Source: Pseudomonadota bacterium (GTDB lineage Bacteria > Pseudomonadota > Gammaproteobacteria > Steroidobacterales > Steroidobacteraceae). From it: a stretch of DNA of 64,000 bases. Shown here piece by piece: positions 1 to 7,590 of the stretch; the first letter of the stretch is position 1, and the number at the start of each line of letters is the position of its first letter. The position numbers were made by a program, and so were the translations under genes. The notes beneath the pieces were generated by a model that ran no database searches, was not told where the DNA came from, and saw nothing but the letters and a program-made list of their open reading frames with translations. The DNA is taken from NCBI GenBank assembly GCA_016720075.1, contig JADJXW010000006.1, positions 192,527 to 256,526 on the forward strand. The letters are read 5' to 3'.

Positions 1-422
1 CGTTCTATGTGTACGTGGGCCTGGTGCTGCTCGGCGTGCTGCTGGGCCTGGTTTTGCGCTACGCGATCCCGCTGCTGCTGGTTGGCCCGGTGCTGCTCGC
101 GCTGTATCTCTGGGCGCTGCATGCAGGCGGCACCGGCAGCATGTGGCGGCAGATGTTCGGCGGCGCACGCGCTGCCGGGCCAGGCGTGGCCTATGGTGCG
201 GCACCGGCCATGCCGCCGCCGCTGCCGACCTTTGCCGTGCCATCAACACCGGCACCGCCAGCTCCGACACCGCCCCGCTCACCGGCAGCACCGGCCGCGG
301 CCCCACCCGCAGGGCTGGATCCTCTCGAGGCCCTCAAGCGTCTCGGCGCGCTGCGTGACAGCGGCGCGATCACTGAAACGGAATTCGCGGCCAAGAAGGC
401 CGAATTGCTGAAGCGACTCTAG
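1..422 (+). CDS. SHOCT-domain membrane protein, 5' end cut by window edge
   Basis: The frame is open from base 3 to the TAG at 420-422. Two sense codons (Phe, Tyr) precede the first possible GTG start at base 9 and the hydrophobic segment has already begun, so the true start probably lies before the window. The 139 visible residues comprise about 40 hydrophobic residues (one or two membrane spans), a Pro/Ala-rich linker, and a C-terminal SHOCT module (SGAITETEFAAKKAELL). SHOCT modules are short helical C-terminal domains thought to mediate oligomerisation. The next gene ends in a closely similar module and starts 9 bases downstream behind a GGAG ribosome site, so the two products may associate. 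The function is unknown. Confidence 0.7.
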   Translation, partial: FYVYVGLVLLGVLLGLVLRYAIPLLLVGPVLLALYLWALHAGGTGSMWRQMFGGARAAGPGVAYGAAPAMPPPLPTFAVPSTPAPPAPTPPRSPAAPAAAPPAGLDPLEALKRLGALRDSGAITETEFAAKKAELLKRL

Positions 423-431
423 GAGCCTTCG

Positions 432-1136
432 ATGAACCAGGACAACCCGACCACGGCCTGCCCGCGCTGCCAGTCCATCAACCTGCCCGGCGTGAAGTTC
501 TGCGCGCAATGCGGGTCGCGGCTCACCACGCTGGCAATGGTCGCGCCTGCCGCCGCCGTGCAGAACGATCCCATGGCCCGTGTTCGCGAGGCGCTGCATC
601 GTGGCAAAGCCCAGGTAACCGGGGGTGATGGCCAGTCGACGCTCGACTATCAGCTGACCTTCTCCGACAGGCTTGTGTCGGGCCCGTTGAAGCTGCAGTT
701 CGCCGGAACAATCGCGAGCCAAGCCGGTGCAACCCCGGGCTATTCCGTCACCGCGCAGATGTTGCCCCGGTCGATGGCCTTGCAGTTCGGGTTGCTGGTG
801 GCCGGTGCCGTGGTGCTGGGCTTCATTCCCGCGGCGATCGTGCCCAACGAAATGTTCGTGGGCGCCGTGGCCATCGCGCTGGGATTGACCCTCTGGGTCA
901 CCTTCTTCGAAGCACCCAAGCGTGTTCGCCGGCATGTGGCGTCGCTCATAAACATGTCCTCGACCGGCGCGCCGGTGTCGGTTGCCGCGCCTGTCCAGGC
1001 GTCCGCTACGGTCAGCGCGGTCGAGGGTGGCGATGCGTTCGCGCAGATCGAGCGTCTGGCGCAGATGCAGGCCACCGGCCTGCTCACCGCCGAAGAGGTG
1101 GCGGCGAAGAAGGCCGAGCTGCTGAAACGCATCTGA
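432..1136 (+). CDS. Zinc-ribbon, two-span membrane protein with C-terminal SHOCT domain
   Basis: This 234-residue protein has three recognisable parts. An N-terminal zinc ribbon has Cys10, Cys13, Cys24 and Cys27 in two C-x2-C knuckles. Two hydrophobic segments lie near residues 115-135 and 142-162. The last 32 residues form a SHOCT module (LLTAEEVAAKKAELLKRI). The region between ribbon and membrane (about 45-110) looks like a small folded domain that I cannot name. GGAG at 422-425 gives a good ribosome site. It is flanked by another SHOCT protein and by a zinc-ribbon M48-like protein within 10 bases each way, so all three are probably one transcript. A shared role in membrane-associated assembly or stress is only a guess. 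Confidence 0.75.
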   Translation: MNQDNPTTACPRCQSINLPGVKFCAQCGSRLTTLAMVAPAAAVQNDPMARVREALHRGKAQVTGGDGQSTLDYQLTFSDRLVSGPLKLQFAGTIASQAGATPGYSVTAQMLPRSMALQFGLLVAGAVVLGFIPAAIVPNEMFVGAVAIALGLTLWVTFFEAPKRVRRHVASLINMSSTGAPVSVAAPVQASATVSAVEGGDAFAQIERLAQMQATGLLTAEEVAAKKAELLKRI

Positions 1137-1144
1137 GACCTGCG

Positions 1145-2575
1145 ATGAACGCGGCAGTCATGTGTCCCTGTCCGGCCTGTGCCACGCCACTGATGGCCGG
1201 CACCCGCTTCTGCACCGAGTGCGGCACGGCGCAGGTGATCGCGCCGCAGGCCGTGGCAGCGTACGGCTGCGCAGGCTGCGGGGGTGAAGGCCGGCGGCTG
1301 GCGCCGGAAATCGTCTACTGCGCACGGTGCCGCTGGCTTCGTCCACTGGCGCCGGACTACGTGATGGATACGCAGGCCTTCCTGTGGAGCCTCGATGCGC
1401 AGGCGATGACGGTGCTCGAGTCACTCGGGCCCGTGACCGCCGCCGCGCGCGCGCTCTCGGGGCGGGTAGGGCGCCCTTGGTTCGAAGCCACGGTCAACGG
1501 CATCCGCCTTGGCGAGCAGCAGTTCCCGGACATCTTTCAGCTTGGCATCCGCGCCGCCCGCATCATGGGGCTGCGGCAGATGCCGGAAATCTACCTCTCG
1601 GGCGAGATGCTCTGGGACGCCATGACGCTCGGCAGCGACGAGCAGGCCTTCATCGTGCTGGGCAGCGTGCTCACGTACTTCAAGGGCGATGAAATGCTCT
1701 ACCTGCTGGGCAGGGAGATGGGCCACATCCGCGCCGGCCACGTGATGTGGCGCACCGCCAGCAAGTTCCTCACCGGCAGCACGCACATGAACCGCTCGGT
1801 GATGGGCGGCGGCCTGCTGAGCGCGCTCACGCCCGGCAAGATGCTGGAGAACGCCATCGACGCGCCGATCATGGCCTGGGCGCGGCATTCGGAGATCACC
1901 GCTGATCGCGCGGGCCTGCTGGTGGTGGGCAACGTGGAAGTGGCGCGCAAGGTGGTGATGTCCTCGTCGCTGAAATCCTTCCCGCTCTACCAGCGCATCA
2001 ACCAGGACGACTGGCTGCAGCAGGAAGAGTCGAGCGAAGAGCAGATCATGCGCATCTCCGAGATGACGATGTCGACGATGCCCTACCTGGCGCGGCGCAT
2101 GAAGATGCTGCGGGAATTCGGCTCCACGCCGCATTGCGGCGCCTGGCGGCAATACATCGAGACCGTGGCGCCTGTGGCGCCAGCCGCCGCAACGGCGGCA
2201 CCGGCGCCGATTGCGGCGCGTGGCGCTGCGCCGGTTGCCGTGCCGAAGCCTGCACCCGCGAAGTCGGTGCCGCCGGCCGATGATGCGTGGCGGTTCACAT
2301 GCCGCGCCTGCCAGACGCCCATCAAGGTGCCGCGCGCGGCGCTGGCCGGCAAGCGCGTGGTTCGCGTCACCTGTCCCAAGCCCGGCTGCGGCGTCGAGAT
2401 GAACTGCCGCCCGCCGCGCCCGGATCCGCGGCTGGTGAGGTTTTCCTGCATCCGCTGCAGCACGCCGGTTGCGGTACCGCGCGAACAGTTGGCCGGCAAG
2501 GGCGTGGCGAAGGTTCGCTGCCCGAAGCCTGAATGCCGCTGCGTGATGGATGTCGGCATCGACGCGCCCACATGA
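1145..2575 (+). CDS. Degenerate M48-type metallopeptidase-like protein with four zinc-ribbon modules
   Basis: This 476-residue protein starts with two Cys-rich knuckles (CPACATPL...FCTEC near residues 9-27; CAGC...YCARC near 42-61). The middle (about 80-330) resembles the M48 peptidase fold: LLGREMGHIRAGHV sits where the family has HExxH, and SEITADRAG supplies the usual downstream Glu (E250) and Ala-Asp pair. The first ligand position is Arg190 (codon AGG at 1712-1714) rather than His, while Glu191 and His194 are kept, so peptidase activity is doubtful. After an Ala/Pro linker the last 95 residues hold two tandem ribbons of about 40 residues with matching cores (TCPKPGCG and RCPKPECR). It probably acts as a scaffold or regulatory pseudoenzyme. 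Confidence 0.75.
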   Translation: MNAAVMCPCPACATPLMAGTRFCTECGTAQVIAPQAVAAYGCAGCGGEGRRLAPEIVYCARCRWLRPLAPDYVMDTQAFLWSLDAQAMTVLESLGPVTAAARALSGRVGRPWFEATVNGIRLGEQQFPDIFQLGIRAARIMGLRQMPEIYLSGEMLWDAMTLGSDEQAFIVLGSVLTYFKGDEMLYLLGREMGHIRAGHVMWRTASKFLTGSTHMNRSVMGGGLLSALTPGKMLENAIDAPIMAWARHSEITADRAGLLVVGNVEVARKVVMSSSLKSFPLYQRINQDDWLQQEESSEEQIMRISEMTMSTMPYLARRMKMLREFGSTPHCGAWRQYIETVAPVAPAAATAAPAPIAARGAAPVAVPKPAPAKSVPPADDAWRFTCRACQTPIKVPRAALAGKRVVRVTCPKPGCGVEMNCRPPRPDPRLVRFSCIRCSTPVAVPREQLAGKGVAKVRCPKPECRCVMDVGIDAPT

Positions 2576-2790
2576 AAAGACGACGCAGCCGGCGGCAACG
2601 CGCGCGTGCGCTCCGGCGGGCAGAAGCGCGACAGCGCGACCTTGTGGTGGTGGCTGCCGCGGTGGAGGGCTTCGATCACTCGCATCCGGCGCTGCTGGTG
2701 GAGCACGTGCACTCGGATTCCCCGCTGGTGAGCGAGCCGATCAGGCCGCAGGTGCTGACACATGACGAGTCAGGAGATGCCGATGAGTAG
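2572..2790 (+). CDS. Small Arg-rich protein, unknown
   Basis: This 72-residue frame starts at an ATG that overlaps the stop of the M48-like gene (ATGA at 2572-2575), a usual sign of translational coupling. The first 23 residues are strongly basic (KRRRSRRQRAR). They are followed by a hydrophobic/His-containing part (VVVAAAVEGFDHSHPALL) and an acidic tail. Its end overlaps the beginning of the next gene. No family is recognised. Coupling and a stop positioned at the next start support it as a gene; composition alone would not. Confidence 0.45.
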   Translation: MKRRRSRRQRARALRRAEARQRDLVVVAAAVEGFDHSHPALLVEHVHSDSPLVSEPIRPQVLTHDESGDADE

Positions 2791-3430
2791 TCCGGAAAGC
2801 AGCGTTCTGGAGGAGGTGAGGGTGTCCCTCGCGAACCTCAGCGAGGAATCCCAGCAGCAGGTGCTCGAGGCGGTGGAGTTTGCCGAAGCCACGCATACCA
2901 CCGACGAGCTGGATGTCCGCCAGGTGGTGCAGGACGCCGAGGCGGCCGACTATCACCGCGCGCAGGCCGATGAATACCAGCAGCTGCAGGCCAAGGCCGC
3001 CAGCGACGGCAACTGGGAAGAGGCGCGGGAATACGCGGCCAGGGCCGAGGGCGAGCTGGAGTCCGTGGCCGACCATGGCGGATCGGATGTGCCGGCCGCC
3101 GAGGCGCAGCAGGATGTGGCGCAGCTGGACAACGCGCGCTGGGAACAGCGCCAGGCCAACGACAATGCCCGCGCGGCCGCGAGCTACGCCGAAGACGGCG
3201 ATACCTCCGCGGCGCAGGTGTATGCCACCGAGGCGGGGCGACATCAGGTGCTCGCCGATGAATCCGGACACGATGGGCTGTCGGGCGCGCGCGAGGCGCA
3301 GGCCGATGAAGGCGGCCTGAGCGGGGATTCCACGCAGGCAGAGGAACATGCACCCGACGCGGACGCCGCGGCGGGCACCGCCGAGCCGGAGCCTGCGGCA
3401 GCGACACCGGAGCCCGAGCCGGATGCGTGA
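2783..3430 (+). CDS. Acidic Ala/Gln/Glu-rich helical protein, unknown
   Basis: This 215-residue soluble, acidic protein has no signal peptide or membrane span. I chose the ATG at 2783 because AGGAG at 2770-2774 sits 8 bases before it; in-frame ATGs at 2762 and 2777 are alternatives. The middle carries two related helical segments (SDGNWEEAREYAARAEG and AEDGDTSAAQVYATEAG), reminiscent of single TPR-like hairpins, and the C-terminus is a Glu-Pro/Ala tail. The helical parts could form coiled coils. It overlaps the upstream small gene by 8 bases and the downstream gene by 8 bases, so it belongs to the same operon. The function is unknown. Confidence 0.65.
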   Translation: MSSPESSVLEEVRVSLANLSEESQQQVLEAVEFAEATHTTDELDVRQVVQDAEAADYHRAQADEYQQLQAKAASDGNWEEAREYAARAEGELESVADHGGSDVPAAEAQQDVAQLDNARWEQRQANDNARAAASYAEDGDTSAAQVYATEAGRHQVLADESGHDGLSGAREAQADEGGLSGDSTQAEEHAPDADAAAGTAEPEPAAATPEPEPDA

Positions 3431-3986
3431 TTCGCGCAGGGCTGCGCTGGCCCTAATCGCCATGCTGCTGTCCGGCGTTTGCGCGGCAGCCGAATCGGGG
3501 CCGCTGGGCTGGCTGCCGGAACTTGCCGGCCGCTGCTGGAACAACGCGCAGTTTGGCTCGCAGACCTGCTACTGGCAGTCGACGCCCGATCGCCTGAACT
3601 TCCTGAGCCGGTCCGGCGAGAAATGGCTTGATTGCGGCCTGCTGATCGCAGCCGACAAGCCGCCCGGCATCACATCCATCAGCTGGAGCCAGACAGGGCC
3701 TGGCGAATCGCTGCGACTCACGCTCGCGGGCAACACGCTGCTGATGCATGAAGGCCGACCTGCCTACCCGGAAGGCGTGGACAGGCTGACCGTCATGACG
3801 CGCCCGGTGGCCGGGCGCTACCGCATCCAGCGCCAGGGGCAATATGGGCCGGGTGGGCGTCGCGCCGGCCAGGAAGAAATCAAACCCGCCGCGCTCGTGT
3901 TTCGCGCGGGCAACCGATTCACGGCCGACGACCCCGCATCACGGCGCTGCCTTGCGCTGGGAGAAAAGCATGCGCAGATCCCCTGA
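3423..3986 (+). CDS. Putative secreted protein, unknown
   Basis: The 187-residue product begins with a basic n-region and hydrophobic core ending in an AxA-like site (LLSGVCAAAES), so it is likely exported. The mature part has Cys, Trp and Tyr scattered through a probable small beta-rich domain (CWNNAQFGSQTCYWQ and later GRYRIQRQGQ). The ATG at 3423 overlaps the stop of the previous gene (3428-3430), which fixes the start better than upstream in-frame codons that would add an Arg/Pro-rich extension before the signal peptide. The fold may be lipocalin- or THAP-like but I cannot assign it. The next gene starts inside its 3' end. Confidence 0.65.
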   Translation: MRDSRRAALALIAMLLSGVCAAAESGPLGWLPELAGRCWNNAQFGSQTCYWQSTPDRLNFLSRSGEKWLDCGLLIAADKPPGITSISWSQTGPGESLRLTLAGNTLLMHEGRPAYPEGVDRLTVMTRPVAGRYRIQRQGQYGPGGRRAGQEEIKPAALVFRAGNRFTADDPASRRCLALGEKHAQIP

Positions 3987-4296
3987 GCCGAAACGCGAAG
4001 ACCCCGATCGCCCGCGCTGGGTGCGCTGGCTAGTCGACTTGCCACAGCCGGTCTACTTCCTGGCTGCCATTGTGGCCGCTGGTCTGCTGGCCGCCTTCGT
4101 GCTGTGGCTGGACGAAAGGACTCTCGCCCTGGTGGCCTGTGGTGCCTTCGCGATACTGCTGGCGTGGTGGGTTCGCGGGATATGGCGCGAGTGGCGCGAC
4201 GCAGAGCCGGTCGAACGCATCATCGGCGTGCTGGGTTGCCTGCTGCTGCTGGGCGCATCGGCGGCGAACCTGGTGCGATACCTGCACCTGCCCTAG
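3970..4296 (+). CDS. Small integral membrane protein, unknown
   Basis: This 108-residue protein has a basic, charged N-terminus followed by three predicted membrane spans: PVYFLAAIVAAGLLAAFVLWL, LALVACGAFAILLAWWV and IIGVLGCLLLLGASAANL. The chosen ATG at 3970 has GGAGA just upstream and overlaps the previous stop by 17 bases. The final stop TAG lies inside a CTAG (4293-4296) that also supplies the stop of the convergent gene on the other strand. This is the last gene of the left-edge operon. No family was recognised. Confidence 0.65.
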   Translation: MRRSPEPKREDPDRPRWVRWLVDLPQPVYFLAAIVAAGLLAAFVLWLDERTLALVACGAFAILLAWWVRGIWREWRDAEPVERIIGVLGCLLLLGASAANLVRYLHLP

Positions 4297-5057
4297 AAGA
4301 ACGCCCTCAAGATCAGTGTCGCGAGTATGAACATTGCCGGCAGCGCGCCGGTCAGCGCGGCCCGGCGCCACATCGCGCGTTCGCGCTCCTCGGACAGCGG
4401 CGAGGTGTTCCATGCCGCCGCTTCTCCGCCGATGATGCCCAGGAATCCGATCCGGCCTTCCACCATGCCCAGGTCCAGCAGTGGCACCCCCATGCGCTGC
4501 GAGAGTGCCTGGGCCAGTTCGTCCATGTCGGCGGATGCCTGGTTTGTACCCAGCGCCCGCTGTTCGAACAGCAGGATGTGGTTGCCGTCGTGAAGGCGCA
4601 GCCGGTATGAACGCTGGATCTGGCCCATGCCCAGCGTGCGATAGGATTCCAGTCGCGTCTGGATGGCTTCGATTTCTGTCAGGGCCAGTCGGGTGGTAAC
4701 CCGGGGTGGCGCATGGATCAGCGAGCGATGGGCTGCCAGGTCCAGCTCCGCGTGTGTGCCGGTGACGGCGATCGATCCTCGCCATCTGCCCGCCAGGTTG
4801 CGTGCCGTGTGATTCGCGAGCAGGCACACGATGGCTGCCGACACGCCCAGCATCACGCATGAGAGCAGATCAACCAGCGTGACGGCCTTGCCTTGGGCGG
4901 TCAGAATTGCGACCAGCCACGCAAATACAGTGCTGAGTCCCAACGCGAGCATTGCGCACAACGCGAAGCCCATGGCGGCCACCACGGCTGTGGTCCGGGG
5001 ATAGGTCCAGACCCATCTTCCGGGTGTAAGGGGATCCGGGCGCAGCGTTTGGCTCAA
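4293..5057 (-). CDS. Membrane protein with four predicted spans, unknown
   Basis: The predicted 254-residue protein starts at TTG 5057, with AGGAG 6 bases before it on the minus strand; an upstream in-frame TTG at 5114 lacks a comparable ribosome site. Hydrophobic spans are seen near residues 20-45 and 52-75 (ATTAVVAAMGF region and VDLLSCVMLGVSAAIVCLLA) and again at the C-terminus (LTGALPAMFILATLILRAFF). A soluble middle region contains LFEQRALG and GIIGGEAAAWN motifs. The layout (two N-terminal spans, cytoplasmic domain, tail span) resembles generic inner-membrane hypotheticals. It shares a CTAG stop with the convergent gene. Confidence 0.6.
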   Translation of the reverse strand: MSQTLRPDPLTPGRWVWTYPRTTAVVAAMGFALCAMLALGLSTVFAWLVAILTAQGKAVTLVDLLSCVMLGVSAAIVCLLANHTARNLAGRWRGSIAVTGTHAELDLAAHRSLIHAPPRVTTRLALTEIEAIQTRLESYRTLGMGQIQRSYRLRLHDGNHILLFEQRALGTNQASADMDELAQALSQRMGVPLLDLGMVEGRIGFLGIIGGEAAAWNTSPLSEERERAMWRRAALTGALPAMFILATLILRAFF

Positions 5058-5185
5058 TGCGGGCTCCTGGCATTTCAGCGACTGACTGGATGGAAGGCGC
5101 GAGTCGCCGGCCAATCCTGTCAGGCCGGGTTACAGTCTGCTGGGGGTGCTGACATGATTTGCGGACCGGCTACGCCTTCGAAGAC

Positions 5186-6364
5186 ATGACAAACAGAAAC
5201 CTGATACTTGGCGCTGCGGCCCTGGCGGCCTGCCTGGCGTTCACGCCCGCAGATGCGAACGCGGCAACCCCGGCACCGGCCGCCCGCAGCCGTCCCCAGG
5301 CTGAAGTCATCCGGCTGAAGAAAGCCGCGATCATCGATGAGCAGACCTTCGGCCGGCGCGCCGAAGTGGTGAGCATGCTGATTCCGGCCGACTGGTCGTT
5401 CAAGGGCGGATATCCGGTCGACTTCAACGCCTTCCGGTGGTGTCCGGAGAATGCGTTCGCAGGCGGATTCCAGGCGCAGAGCGCCGATGGACGGCTCGCG
5501 ATCGCCGCGTATCCGGCGATGCAGACCATCCACTTCCAGAATCCGCTGCTGGCGGAGGACGCGCGCCGCAGGGCGCAGATGGGGCAGGGCTTCTGCCCGC
5601 AGCGACCGCCTTCCAACCTCGGTCAGTTCGTCGAGCAGGTGCTGGTGCCGACCATGCGCCCCGGCGCACGCGTGCTGGGTGTCGAGCCCGTGCCGGTGCT
5701 GCAGCAGAACATCCGCCGGCAGATTGCATCGATGGCGCTGCCTCCCAACATGAGCATGAATGGCGACGCCGCCGAAGTGGTGATCGGCTACGAGGTGCAG
5801 GGTCAGCAGGTCGAGGAGCACATCTATGTGATCGGCGGCTGGCGCGGGGAAAGCGCGGGCATGGGCTCGGCTGGACCCGACACGATCTATTCGCTCTACA
5901 CGCCGATCATCGGGCTGCGGGTTCCGGCCGGCCAGTTCAAGCGCCACCAGCAGCAGTTCGCCAACATCATCGCCACGATGCGCGGCAATCCGCAGTACCT
6001 CGCTGCCGTCATCGCCGCCGTGCAGCAGCAGCGCACCAACATCTTCAACAACTGGATGGGCGAGATCCGGGCGACCTCTGCGATCTGGCGGCAATCGTGG
6101 GAGGCCGCCAACAACGCCGCGAAGCAGAAGGAAGCCGCGGCCCAGCAGCGACAGTCATACGACGTGGCCGGCGCCTGGAGCGACACGGTTCTGGACGTGC
6201 AGAACTACAAGGACGCCAATGGCGAGACCGTGCAGCTGTCGGGCGGCTACAACCACGTGTTCTCGAACCGCAACGGCGAATACATCCAGACCAACGACCC
6301 CTCCTACAATCCGGCGGTGGCCACCGGCGGCAACTGGGAGTCGATCGCGGCGATACCGCGCTAG
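5186..6364 (+). CDS. Secreted protein of unknown function
   Basis: This 392-residue protein has a clear signal peptide: MTNRNLILGAAALAACLAF followed by an Ala-rich cleavage region near residue 26. I chose ATG 5186; a TTG at 5159 would add nine residues before the signal. The mature protein has a long N-terminal domain with VVSMLIPADWSFKGGYPV and EVVIGYEVQGQQVEEHIYVI, an Ala/Gln-rich helical segment (AANNAAKQKEAAAQQRQSYD), and a C-terminal segment (GYNHVFSNRNGEYIQTNDPS) that looks like a short beta module. It is probably periplasmic. Neither neighbour explains it. The stop is shared through CTAG (6361-6364) with the convergent E2 gene. Confidence 0.65.
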   Translation: MTNRNLILGAAALAACLAFTPADANAATPAPAARSRPQAEVIRLKKAAIIDEQTFGRRAEVVSMLIPADWSFKGGYPVDFNAFRWCPENAFAGGFQAQSADGRLAIAAYPAMQTIHFQNPLLAEDARRRAQMGQGFCPQRPPSNLGQFVEQVLVPTMRPGARVLGVEPVPVLQQNIRRQIASMALPPNMSMNGDAAEVVIGYEVQGQQVEEHIYVIGGWRGESAGMGSAGPDTIYSLYTPIIGLRVPAGQFKRHQQQFANIIATMRGNPQYLAAVIAAVQQQRTNIFNNWMGEIRATSAIWRQSWEAANNAAKQKEAAAQQRQSYDVAGAWSDTVLDVQNYKDANGETVQLSGGYNHVFSNRNGEYIQTNDPSYNPAVATGGNWESIAAIPR

Positions 6365-7584
6365 ACCGGCTTCTGCAGGTCCTGGATCACCGCGCCCAGG
6401 AAGCGCACGGCTTCGCCGCCGGTGACGCAGCGATGGTCGAACGTGAGCGACAGCGGAATGCGCCGGTGCGCCTCGATGCGGTTCTCCACAGCCACCACGT
6501 CGCGCGATATGCGACCCGCGCCAAGGATGGCCACGGCCGGCGGCACCACCACGGGCGTGGCGTAGCGGCCCGCCATAACGCCGAAGTTCGACAGCATGAA
6601 GGTGAAATCGCGCAGGTCCGACGGGGGCAGCGTGCGATCGCGCGCGCCGGCCTTCAGGCGGTTCACTTCGGATCGAAGCTGCGCGGCGTCGCGGTTGCCC
6701 ACGTCGCGGATTACCGGCACCAGCAGGCCATCGGGCGTATCGACCGCGATGCCCACCTGGATGTGATGGAACACGCGCCGGCCCTGGTGCGTGCCGTCGA
6801 ACCAGGCGTTGAGGCCAGGCTCGGCAGTGCAGCCCGCGGCGATCGCGCGCAGCAGCCGCACGGTGTAGTCGCCACCCTGCTGCCAGCCCTCGATGTCCGC
6901 ATCGTCGAACACCGTGCACTCCATGACATTGTCACGGGCCAGGGTCATGCTCTGCGCCATCGCGCGACGCAGGCTGCGCAGCACTTCCAGCTCGCCGGTT
7001 TCGGAAAGATCCGCGGCCGGGCGCATGGAGCTGGTGGCCAGCGACAGCCGGCCGCTGCCGGAAGTGCCGGCGCCGATCACATCGTCGAGCGTGATCAGGC
7101 CATTCGGGCCGCTGCCGGTCAGGGTCTCGATGTCCACGTTCGTGCGCCGCGCGAGTTCCCGCGCGGCGGGCACGGCGCGGATCCGGCCGCGACCCGAGCG
7201 CCCGCCGGTGGGAGCCGCGGAAATCACCTCGTCGGTTTCCGGCATCTGGCCGACGACGCCGCCCTGGGACGTGCCGGGTGCGCCGGTTCCCGGCGTGGCT
7301 GCGGTGGCCGCAGCCGGTTTCGCCGTTGCGGGCGAAGCGGCCACAGCGGTGCCGCCCTCGAAGTCCACCAGCGGCGCACCCGTGGCGACCGTATCGCCCG
7401 GCTTGCCATGCAGCGCGGCGATGACGCCGGCGAACGGCGCGGGCACCTCGACCACCGCCTTGGCGGTTTCCATCGCCACCATGGGCTGGTCGACCGCGAC
7501 GCGGTCGCCCACCGCCACGTGCCAGCGCACGATCTCGGCTTCCTGCAGTCCCTCGCCCAGATCAGGCAGATTGAATCTTTGCAT
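6361..7584 (-). CDS. 2-oxo acid dehydrogenase E2, dihydrolipoamide acyltransferase
   Basis: The E2 core transfers the acyl group made by E1 to CoA. The 407 residues show a lipoyl domain at 1-76 with the lipoylated Lys42 in METAKAVVEV, an Ala/Pro/Gly linker, an E1/E3-binding domain near 134-170 (RAVPAARELARR), and a catalytic domain from about 180. The C-terminal catalytic motif reads FDHRCVTGG: the His (about 384) is present but the usual Asp four residues later is Thr. It is the third gene of an E1alpha-E1beta-E2 operon; no E3 (lpd) follows. Substrate could be pyruvate or branched-chain 2-oxo acids; the sequence alone does not decide. Confidence 0.9.
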   Translation of the reverse strand: MQRFNLPDLGEGLQEAEIVRWHVAVGDRVAVDQPMVAMETAKAVVEVPAPFAGVIAALHGKPGDTVATGAPLVDFEGGTAVAASPATAKPAAATAATPGTGAPGTSQGGVVGQMPETDEVISAAPTGGRSGRGRIRAVPAARELARRTNVDIETLTGSGPNGLITLDDVIGAGTSGSGRLSLATSSMRPAADLSETGELEVLRSLRRAMAQSMTLARDNVMECTVFDDADIEGWQQGGDYTVRLLRAIAAGCTAEPGLNAWFDGTHQGRRVFHHIQVGIAVDTPDGLLVPVIRDVGNRDAAQLRSEVNRLKAGARDRTLPPSDLRDFTFMLSNFGVMAGRYATPVVVPPAVAILGAGRISRDVVAVENRIEAHRRIPLSLTFDHRCVTGGEAVRFLGAVIQDLQKPV

Positions 7585-7590
7585 CGTGCT

